Made by a program: the position numbers and the translations under genes. DNA of 28,378 bases from an uncultured Porphyromonas sp. (GTDB lineage Bacteria; Bacteroidota; Bacteroidia; Bacteroidales; Porphyromonadaceae): positions 1 to 28,378 of the forward strand of contig NZ_UQJH01000019.1 in assembly GCF_900541275.1 (NCBI RefSeq), read 5' to 3'. Below the pieces are notes generated by a model that was not told where the DNA came from, ran no database searches, and saw only the letters and a program-made list of their open reading frames with translations. Numbering within the stretch: position 1 is the first letter of the stretch; every line of letters begins with the position of its first letter. This document shows positions 22,083 through 28,378 of the stretch, one piece after another.

Positions 22083-22177
22083 GTGGTTGGTTGGTTTGTG
22101 GTGACAACTATCACAACTTAACCATAAGCTAAAGTACACATTTTACCGGACAGCCGATCTTCTCACAAATTGTTAGA
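22083..22177. other. Non-coding AT-rich stretch, nothing recognised
   Basis: No open frame, tRNA or clear promoter is visible. The only structure is a weak inverted repeat around GTGGTGACAACTATCACAAC (22099-22118), plus CGGACAGC (22147-22154), which is the inverse of GCTGTCCG at 22014-22021. Confidence 0.4.
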
Positions 22178-22484
22178 CAGGGGTGACGCATTTGAGCGGC
22201 ACAGAAGCCATTCTTCTCATCGTGAAGGGTGGAGGATGAAGCACCCCTTGCGGGGTGCCACCCCACCGATCCCGAAGGGGGCGCCTCCCCGCCTATCGAT
22301 CCCGCAGGGGCGTAGCCCCGGAGGGATCATCGTTCTTTAGCCGGTGGTCGAAGCACGAAGTGCCGAAGACCACGGGTAAAATAACCCCGTTTTTAGAAAT
22401 ACGACCCCGCCGGGCTGTCGCACCGGTTGACCGAGAAATGCCCCACCCTGGGGCGCGGGCTTTTTTACTCTAAGGAGAGCGAGA
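22178..22484. repeat. Modular hairpin-rich dispersed repeat, copy 2
   Basis: Begins with CAGGGGTGACGCATTTGAG, identical to 28011-28029. It continues with the segment shared with copy 1 (22193-22259). Next come hairpin modules: CACCCCTTGCGGGGTG, then GATCCC...GGGATC with GGGGCGTAGCCCC (22299-22328), then a GGTCGAAGCACGAAGTGCCGAAGACC-like unit near 22343 and ACGACCCCGCCGGGCTGTCG near 22401. Copy 3 has equivalent modules in the same order. A small GCCCCA/TGGGGC hairpin (22440-22454) and a T-run (22461-22466) end it. It resembles the composite MITEs (BrickBuilt type) described in Porphyromonas gingivalis; that link is an inference. Confidence 0.6.
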
Positions 22485-22488
22485 TAAA

Positions 22489-22527
22489 GAAAAAAGGAGG
22501 CCGTATCTCTCACGAGACACGACCTCC
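22489..22527 (-). terminator. Terminator of the TonB receptor/duplicated lipoprotein operon
   Basis: A 14-bp stem (22496-22509 with 22514-22527, two G-U pairs on the minus-strand RNA) and a 4-nt loop. On the minus strand it is followed by a T-rich run (complement of 22489-22495). It lies about 60 nt beyond the lipoprotein stop. Confidence 0.85.
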
Positions 22528-22587
22528 GGACTCCTTTTATCTTACAGTATGAATGGATCTATGCCTATTCTTCTGCTTTCCTTTTAC

Positions 22588-24825
22588 TTACTTACGATTG
22601 TATGTGTGTTTCTCAAAGTCATACTTAGTCCAGCCGAAGAGGGCGCTGTCGCAGCCCTTGAGGCTCTTGTCCTCGGTGGCAATCACCTCACTCTCTGCGC
22701 CGGTCTTGATGAGCTTGCCGAAGACAGGGGTTGCGAGCTGATTGTTGTAGGTGATGGTGAGGCTGCCGTTGCCCTTCTTGTCGGTGGTGTTGATGAAGTT
22801 CTCAGCCTGACCCTGACCCTTGACGAGGGCGTTGAGGATCTTGGCGGTGGCACCACGACGGATCTTGAAGACGTCGTTGACATACTTCCCCTTGTCCTTA
22901 GAGGGAGCCTGAGCCAGCTCGATGGTGACGTTCTCCATCACGAAATTGGACTGGTGGCTGTCGCCGGGGTAGTTACCATCGTGGTTACCATCCACCTCGC
23001 AGCCGCGGGGGTCCTTCTCGGTGCTGACGTGACCATCTCTCCAGATGCCGTAGGCATTGGTGAGCTTACCACACCAGCCCTGGGTGACGTCAAACATATC
23101 GTCATCCATATCGACAGCAAGGAAGTTCTCCACAGAGACTGATCCACCGAAGAGCTCTACGCCATCATCTGCACCTGCGTAGGCAAAGACATTGGCGATC
23201 TTGGTACCGCTGCCGACTCCATCGAGGGTGAGGGAGTTGTGCTCCACGTTGTCATTATCCTGCGCACCACAGTACTCGAGGACGAGGTACTCGATGGAGC
23301 CGGAGTTGTCCTCAGGCTGGTCACCTCCGTAGGGGTACTCCGGATTGATCTCAGTATTGGCACTCTTCTGACCGGAGGTAAGTGGAGCGTACCCATTGAT
23401 GATCAGGCCGCCCCAGGAGCCGGCGCGCTTCTCGACACCGGTCATGATGACGGGCTTCTCAGCGGTACCCTTGACCATGATCTTGGCCCCCTGCTCCACG
23501 AGGAGATACTTATCAAATCCCTGACCAGCGGTGATCACCGTACCTGCGGGGATGGTGAGGGTGGCACCCTTCTTCACGAAGAGAGGGCCATCCAGCATAT
23601 AGGCGACAGAGGCATCGAGGGTCATGTCCTTGGCGATGTTGCCCTTGAGGCTCTCAAACTTGACGTCCGGGAACTTGTATCCCGTCCATGCGAAGAGAGC
23701 GGGGTCGCAGCCGGTGAGGCTCTTGTCCTCGGTGGCGTTCACCTCTTCCTTCTTCTCCTGCTTGATCAGCTTACCCATGAGAGGCGTGGTGAGCTGGTTG
23801 TTGTAGGTGATGGTGAGAGTACCATTGCCGAGCTTGTCGGTGGTGTTGATGAAGTTCTCAGCCTGACCCTGACCCTTCACGAGGGCATTAATGATCTTAG
23901 CGGTGGCGCCACGACGGATCTTGAAGATGTCGTTGGCAAACTGCCCCTTGTCCTGAGAGGGCTTCTGGGCGAGGAGGATGGTGATATTCTCGATCGTGAA
24001 GTTGGACTGATGGCTATCGCCGGCGTAGTTGCCGTCGTGGTTACCGTCCACCTCACAGCCGCGAGGATCCTTCTCGGTGCTGACGTGACCCTCCTCCCAG
24101 ACGCCATAGGCATTGGTGAGCTTACCACACCAGCCCTGAGTGACGTCAAACATATCGTCATCCATATTGACAGCGAGGAAGTTGTCGATACTGACAGCAC
24201 CGCCGAAGAACTCTACGCCATCATCCGCACCCATGTAGGCGAAGATATTGGAGATCTTGGTACCGCTACCGACACCATTGAGGGTGAGAGAGTTGTGCTC
24301 CACAGCGTCGTTACTCTGAGCACCGCAGTACTCCAGCTTGAGATATGTGATGGAGCCGGAGTTGTCTGCGGGGTTATCACCACCATAGGGGTACTCGGGG
24401 TTGATCTCCGTCTTGGCGCTCTTCTGGCTGGAGGTGAGGGGAGCGTAGCCATTGATGACCAGTCCGCCCCAGGCCCCGGGCTTCTTGTCCTTAGCGGTGA
24501 GGGTGACGGGACTCTGTGCCGTACCCTGGATATTGATCTTGGCACCCTGCTCTACGAGGATGTACTTATCAAATCCTGTCTCCGACGTGATGACCGTACC
24601 GGCCGGGATGGTGAGGGTGGCGCCCTTCTTGACGAAGAGAGCTCCGTCGAGGGTGTAAGCGACCTTAGCGTCGAGGGTGCGATCGGCGGAGATATTCCCC
24701 TTGAGGGAGGCCTGCTCCTTCTTCTCCTCGGGCTTCTTATTGTCATCCTCCTTGCAGGAGGTGGCAAGGCTGAGCGTAGCGATCCCCATCATGAGGAGGG
24801 CGATGCTTCTGGTTAGTGCTTTCAT
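22588..24825 (-). CDS. Surface lipoprotein with two tandem 352-residue repeats
   Basis: A 745-aa lipoprotein: lipobox LATSC (Cys24) followed by KEDDN, which fits the Lys-acidic-acidic surface-export signal of Bacteroidota, so it is probably on the cell surface. Residues 39-390 and 391-745 are near-identical repeats starting ASLKGNIS and ESLKGNIA. Each has LFVKKGATLTIPAGTVIT, PGAWGGL/GSWGGL(V/I)INGYAPLTS, the Asp-rich DMDDDMFDVTQGWCGKLTNAYG, EVDGNHDGNY and FKIRRGATAKI. The GATLTIPAGTVI pattern suggests a right-handed beta-helix-like fold with calcium-binding Asp clusters, as inferred. Single-unit relatives of about 400 aa usually follow a TonB receptor gene, as here (38-nt gap). Substrate unknown. 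Four Cys positions are conserved between the repeats. Confidence 0.85.
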   Translation of the reverse strand: MKALTRSIALLMMGIATLSLATSCKEDDNKKPEEKKEQASLKGNISADRTLDAKVAYTLDGALFVKKGATLTIPAGTVITSETGFDKYILVEQGAKINIQGTAQSPVTLTAKDKKPGAWGGLVINGYAPLTSSQKSAKTEINPEYPYGGDNPADNSGSITYLKLEYCGAQSNDAVEHNSLTLNGVGSGTKISNIFAYMGADDGVEFFGGAVSIDNFLAVNMDDDMFDVTQGWCGKLTNAYGVWEEGHVSTEKDPRGCEVDGNHDGNYAGDSHQSNFTIENITILLAQKPSQDKGQFANDIFKIRRGATAKIINALVKGQGQAENFINTTDKLGNGTLTITYNNQLTTPLMGKLIKQEKKEEVNATEDKSLTGCDPALFAWTGYKFPDVKFESLKGNIAKDMTLDASVAYMLDGPLFVKKGATLTIPAGTVITAGQGFDKYLLVEQGAKIMVKGTAEKPVIMTGVEKRAGSWGGLIINGYAPLTSGQKSANTEINPEYPYGGDQPEDNSGSIEYLVLEYCGAQDNDNVEHNSLTLDGVGSGTKIANVFAYAGADDGVELFGGSVSVENFLAVDMDDDMFDVTQGWCGKLTNAYGIWRDGHVSTEKDPRGCEVDGNHDGNYPGDSHQSNFVMENVTIELAQAPSKDKGKYVNDVFKIRRGATAKILNALVKGQGQAENFINTTDKKGNGSLTITYNNQLATPVFGKLIKTGAESEVIATEDKSLKGCDSALFGWTKYDFEKHTYNRK

Positions 24826-24863
24826 TGTCTTTTCCTATTTGAAAATGAGTGATTATTTATTTC

Positions 24864-27845
24864 TTAGAATTTATAGCCCACGCTGAGGCTAAAGCTGACC
24901 CCCTTGCGGTACTCCGAGATGACCTGCGGGGCATCTGGCTCGTGAGGAGCAGTCAGCTCAGGGTGGGCATTGTAGTACTCCGTGTAGGTCTTTTGCAGTA
25001 CCTCTCCCGGCACCTCGACCTTGCGAATGGGGCTATTGAGGAGGTTATTCACCTTCATCTTGATGGAGAAGTGCTTGCCGAGGTTGGCCTCCCCGACGAG
25101 GTTAAGCTTGGCGATGCCTTTCTCGATGATGCCGTTCTCATTCTGCCCCACAGTGCCGTAGGTGTAGAGGCGGTCACTGAAGTAGTCAAAGAGGATCGTC
25201 CCCGTGTAGCTGTTGCGCGCATTGGAATAGCTGTAGGTGAGGTCGGCATTGGCGAGCCAGGGAGACGCGCCCTCGAGCTCGGTCCGATCGCTCTTGATCA
25301 CGCCGAAGGGCTCCAGGTCGAGCATCATATCGGAGTAGAGGTAGGAGCCGCGGAGGCCCATGCTGAGCTTGTGTCGCCGCTCTGTGGCGATGCTGTAGGT
25401 ATTGAGGAGGTCCTTCCTCAGCTCCAGCTCCACGCCTGCCACCTCAGCCTTGTCAGCCGGATTGGCGTACTGGAGGATGCCGGCGGTACCAGCGAGGAAG
25501 ACCCGGGAGAGCGGGTCCTTGATGTGCTTGTAGAAGGCAGTGACCGTGAAAAGCTCGCTCGGGGAGAAGTACCAGTCGTACTTCAGGTCGACGTTGTAGA
25601 GCTCCGAGAAGCGCACCTTGGACCAACCGCAGCTGGTGAAGTCGATATTGACGTACTTGTAGGTGGAGACCTCCTTGAAGCGTGGCATAGAGTAGCTCTT
25701 GGAGGCGCTCAGGCGGAGGGTGTGCTGGTCATTGATGTCGTAGCGGATGTTGAAGCTCGGGAGGACGAAGGGCTTCATGCTGTACTTGTCGGGGTCGGTG
25801 CCGGCGTAGACGGTGGAGGTGGGGGTGTCGGAGTTGATCCCCGTGGAGACACGCTGGCGGAGGAGGTCCACCCGCAGTCCACCCTGCAGGGTGAGGGCAT
25901 CGGTCAGCTTCCAGACCGCATCCAGGTAGCCGACATGTGTCTGCTTGAGCGCCTGATACCACTCGTCGTTATTGAGCATGATATTGGAGAAGGGTGTCTC
26001 GTGGGCATCCCTATTTCGCAGGGTCTCCGCATTGTAGATCCGGTCCCAGTCCAGCTCCTTGTACCCCTTGGCATCCAACCCCTCAGAAACCGTGGTAAGG
26101 AGGTTGTAGGCAATGGAATTGAACTTATGGTCGATAAACCGACCCTTGTAGCCAAGGGTGAGGAACGACTCGGGGGCAAACTTCCACTCCACAGAGGCCT
26201 TGACATTGTAGTCGTTCTCTCTCAGGTGGGAGAAGAAGCGGTCGTTGCTGATCGACCAGTCCGGGATCCAGCCCTTATCAGTCAAGACCATGTAGAGGCG
26301 CCGACGGTCCGGCTCGTACGCCTGCAGGATATTCGCTGCAGCTCCGACATTGAGGGTCAGCGCATCCGTGAGTTGCCAGTCGGTGTCGAGCTGATTGATG
26401 AGGAGGCGGTTGTCGTTATTCTGCTGGCGGGTAAGGCTGATGTGATTGAGCTCCATCGGCACAGATCCCTCGGGGAGCAGGTCGCCATCCGGCTGACGCG
26501 TCGTAGAGCCATCCTGATTGTGCTCAGAGTGCTGACCGACGAGGGTAGTGACAAATTGCTTGGAGGAGTGGATGAAGAGCCCGGTGTAGCGGATGGTATG
26601 CTTGTCGAGGATCCGCATCGAGGCGTCTCCGAGGAGGAGCTGGCGGACATCGGTGTCGTACATCGGTCCCTCCTGATTGGTGTACCAGAGACCGGTGGTC
26701 CCGCCATTGAAGACGGTGGAGAAGCTGCGACTGATACGATTGGAGTAGGAGTAGCCCACCTCGTGCCGGCCCACGAGCAGGAGGTCGAGGACTACGCTGT
26801 CGAGGTCGAGCCGCTTGCCGAGGGAGAGGTTGAGGTTGTGATCCACGGGGGCCTGCACCCTGACCGGTTGGAGCTTATTGACGAAGGGATAGTCCGTACC
26901 ACTCTGTATCTCGGATCCGTAGCCGGGGAAGAGGCTACGGTCCGGCTGGGTCCGATTGGCGAAGCCAAAGTAGTCCACCCCATCCTGACGGAGGAAAGTG
27001 TCGCGACCGAGGAGTGTCGCATTGCCCCCCACGCCGGCTCCGATGGAGAGGAGGTGGTCGCCCTGCAGCTGCTTGGACTTGATGTCTATCGCTGCACCGC
27101 CCACGTCACCGCCACGGGTGGAGCTGAAGGCCTTACTGACACCGATATTCTGGATCATATCGGTATCGAAGATGTCGAGCGAGATATTCTTGTACTCAGG
27201 GTCATCCGAGGGGATGGGGAAGCCATTGAGGTAGGTGCTATTGTACCGGTCGGCGAGTCCGCGGACAAAGACATTCTTCACCCCCTCCTGCTTGGAGATG
27301 CCGGAGACCTGCTGCACGGCGGCCTCGGCATTGGAGATCCCCTTGCGATCCAGCTCCATGGCGCCGATCGCCTCGATCGCAATGAGGGCGCGCTTCTGCT
27401 CGAGGAGGAGCATATTCTCCGACTCGCGATTGGCCTTAGCTGTCACCACCACCTCGTCGAGCAATTCATCATCGGGACGGAGGGTGAAGTCGAGCGTGGC
27501 GCGCTGCCCCGGTTCGATCACGGCATTGGGGATCCGCTCAGTCTTGTAGGAGACGTAGGAGATCACCACGGTGTAGACCCCCTTGGGGATGCCGTTGATG
27601 GTAAATTTTCCGTCCATATCGGTGATCCCGCCGAGAGAGGTACCCTCGAGACGGACCGTGGCACCGATGAGTGGCTCCTTGGTAGCCCCATCGGTGATGA
27701 TGCCATGGAGTGTGCCACTGGCGACGTCGCCATCCGGCTCTGCCACCATAGTGAGCGGACGATTGCTTCCGAGTGATGGGATCGCTGTCGCAACAGCTGT
27801 GCTGCAACTCATGATCGCCAGGAGTGTAATACGGTAAGCCTTCAT
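24864..27845 (-). CDS. TonB-dependent outer-membrane receptor with carboxypeptidase-like domain
   Basis: 993 aa. An N-terminal signal (about 1-22) is followed by a CarboxypepD_reg-like beta-sandwich (about 45-124, GIITDGATKEPLIGATVRLEG, GITDMDGKF, SYVSYKT). A TonB-box-like LLDEVVVTAKA follows (128-138). The plug has VQQVSGISKQEGVKNVFVRGLADRYNSTYLNGFPIPSDDPEYKNISLDIF, a signature of the receptor type paired with beta-helix-like lipoproteins. A long barrel ends in GVSFSLSVGYKF. There is no SusD. It is the first gene of a two-gene operon with the duplicated lipoprotein, with which it probably forms a surface uptake complex. The substrate is not evident. Confidence 0.92.
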   Translation of the reverse strand: MKAYRITLLAIMSCSTAVATAIPSLGSNRPLTMVAEPDGDVASGTLHGIITDGATKEPLIGATVRLEGTSLGGITDMDGKFTINGIPKGVYTVVISYVSYKTERIPNAVIEPGQRATLDFTLRPDDELLDEVVVTAKANRESENMLLLEQKRALIAIEAIGAMELDRKGISNAEAAVQQVSGISKQEGVKNVFVRGLADRYNSTYLNGFPIPSDDPEYKNISLDIFDTDMIQNIGVSKAFSSTRGGDVGGAAIDIKSKQLQGDHLLSIGAGVGGNATLLGRDTFLRQDGVDYFGFANRTQPDRSLFPGYGSEIQSGTDYPFVNKLQPVRVQAPVDHNLNLSLGKRLDLDSVVLDLLLVGRHEVGYSYSNRISRSFSTVFNGGTTGLWYTNQEGPMYDTDVRQLLLGDASMRILDKHTIRYTGLFIHSSKQFVTTLVGQHSEHNQDGSTTRQPDGDLLPEGSVPMELNHISLTRQQNNDNRLLINQLDTDWQLTDALTLNVGAAANILQAYEPDRRRLYMVLTDKGWIPDWSISNDRFFSHLRENDYNVKASVEWKFAPESFLTLGYKGRFIDHKFNSIAYNLLTTVSEGLDAKGYKELDWDRIYNAETLRNRDAHETPFSNIMLNNDEWYQALKQTHVGYLDAVWKLTDALTLQGGLRVDLLRQRVSTGINSDTPTSTVYAGTDPDKYSMKPFVLPSFNIRYDINDQHTLRLSASKSYSMPRFKEVSTYKYVNIDFTSCGWSKVRFSELYNVDLKYDWYFSPSELFTVTAFYKHIKDPLSRVFLAGTAGILQYANPADKAEVAGVELELRKDLLNTYSIATERRHKLSMGLRGSYLYSDMMLDLEPFGVIKSDRTELEGASPWLANADLTYSYSNARNSYTGTILFDYFSDRLYTYGTVGQNENGIIEKGIAKLNLVGEANLGKHFSIKMKVNNLLNSPIRKVEVPGEVLQKTYTEYYNAHPELTAPHEPDAPQVISEYRKGVSFSLSVGYKF

Positions 27846-27882
27846 TACTGTAAGAGCATTTCTTCTTGTTTATTTTTCACCG

Positions 27883-27890
27883 CAAAGGTC
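27883..27890 (-). promoter_or_regulatory. Near-consensus -7 box upstream of the 993-aa TonB receptor
   Basis: On the minus strand this reads GACCTTTG, one mismatch from TAnnTTTG, followed by CGG. It lies about 38 nt upstream of the receptor start codon. No -33 box is obvious. Confidence 0.4.
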
Positions 27891-28010
27891 ATAAAGGGAT
27901 ATTACCAAGCGATTAATCTCCTGTGACAAAGTGGATAAGTGTATGTTGAGATCCCATTACAAGTCTGTGTCGATGACGTTACAAATCAGGCGAAATCCTA
28001 ATACCGAGGC

Positions 28011-28290
28011 CAGGGGTGACGCATTTGAGTAGTACAGAAATCAATCAACTGATTGTAGAGAGTGTGAAGCGAAGCACCCCTTGCGGGTGCCCGGTCCATA
28101 GCCACGTGGTCGAGGGGCGTAGCCCCGAAGACCCGTGGATCAGCCGGTACAAACGATAACGACCCCGCAAGGGTGTCGCACAGGTCGACAAATAAGTGCG
28201 ACACCCTTGCGGGGTCGTACATCATTCCCAAGCTCTTCTTTCCCGGAGTCTTCGGGGCTGCGCCCCTCGACATCCGGGCTATTTATGCTA
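28011..28290. repeat. Modular hairpin-rich dispersed repeat, copy 3, with nested inverted repeats
   Basis: Starts with CAGGGGTGACGCATTTGAG (28011-28029), identical to copy 2, then a GAAGCACCCCTTGCGGGTGCC module. Outer arms 28110-28132 and 28248-28270 are inverted repeats of 23 bp with one mismatch. Inner arms 28159-28181 and 28196-28218 are a perfect 23-bp inverted repeat with a 14-nt loop. No gene is visible from 27846 to the window end. The remaining 28291-28378 holds nothing I recognise. Confidence 0.7.
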
Positions 28291-28378
28291 ACCACCAAAC
28301 TTTTTGGGTAGAAATTTTATGCAGTCTGATATTGTTGAGCTACTTTGAGGTGGTGATCGGGATCATATAAGGTGTCGT

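Noticed and set aside
22255..22473. Small open frames inside the repeat at 22178-22484 and likewise at 27998-28370
   Set aside because: Arg/Pro/Ser-rich translations arise from GC-rich hairpin modules; there is no start context, no conservation between the two repeat copies, and both are explained by the repeats.
22178..22484. CRISPR array or tRNA cluster suggested by recurring GC-rich hairpins
   Set aside because: Units are not evenly spaced identical direct repeats, no spacers are present, and none folds as a cloverleaf with a TTC-loop signature.
24849..27776. A 975-codon open frame on the plus strand opposite the TonB receptor, and similar long antisense frames at 23239-24816, 5432-6529 and 124-1185
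   Set aside because: They mirror real genes on the other strand. Their translations are Val/Leu/Asp/His-rich without domains, and the minus-strand proteins have clear families. Open antisense frames are expected from codon bias in GC-rich coding DNA.

Overview
The window looks like chromosomal DNA of a Bacteroidota member, most likely Porphyromonas or a close relative. This is inferred from several signs: near-consensus Bacteroidota promoters (TAnnTTTG), many lipoproteins, two TonB-dependent receptors with carboxypeptidase-like N-terminal domains, an S46 dipeptidyl peptidase, a PCMD-type lipoprotein and a DUF4876 lipoprotein. Most genes are GC-rich. Two segments, about 17.65-18.16 kb and 20.55-22.19 kb, are visibly more AT-rich and look acquired.

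Layout. (1) 1-6.9 kb, minus strand: a tightly packed operon recQ > DUF3298 lipoprotein > rsmG > metallo-beta-lactamase-fold hydrolase > S46 dipeptidyl peptidase, ending at a hairpin terminator at 210-250. (2) 7.0-10.6 kb, plus strand, divergent from recQ: a bifunctional RelA/SpoT-type (p)ppGpp enzyme, rpe and a sugar O-acetyltransferase, coupled by 3-nt or overlapping junctions. It is followed by three 22-bp-phased palindromes and a 27-bp perfect hairpin that separates it from the convergent operon. (3) 10.8-17.6 kb, minus strand: a transport-like locus of a small membrane-anchored protein, a TonB receptor, two mutually related lipoproteins of unknown family and a DUF4876 lipoprotein. The metal or chelate substrate is inferred only.

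(4) 17.65-18.42 kb: a broken ISAs1-family insertion sequence whose transposase N-terminus is fused in frame to the C-terminal half of a second copy of the O-acetyltransferase. (5) 18.4-20.45 kb, plus strand: a PCMD lipoprotein and an outer-membrane beta-barrel protein with their own promoter and terminator. (6) 20.46-22.48 kb: a low-GC two-gene cassette between related repeats. It encodes a 298-aa soluble protein and a 148-aa protein with about four membrane segments, overlapping by 11 nt. Sizes, order and topology resemble lambda RexA-RexB, and more distantly Kiwa. This is the best candidate for an undescribed phage-defence system. (7) 22.5-27.9 kb, minus strand: a TonB receptor and a surface lipoprotein that is an internal tandem duplication of about 352 residues. 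(8) 28.0-28.3 kb: a modular hairpin-rich repeat sharing its first 19 bp with the repeat at 22.18 kb.

I saw no tRNA, rRNA or CRISPR array. All family assignments come from reading motifs by eye, without database searches.
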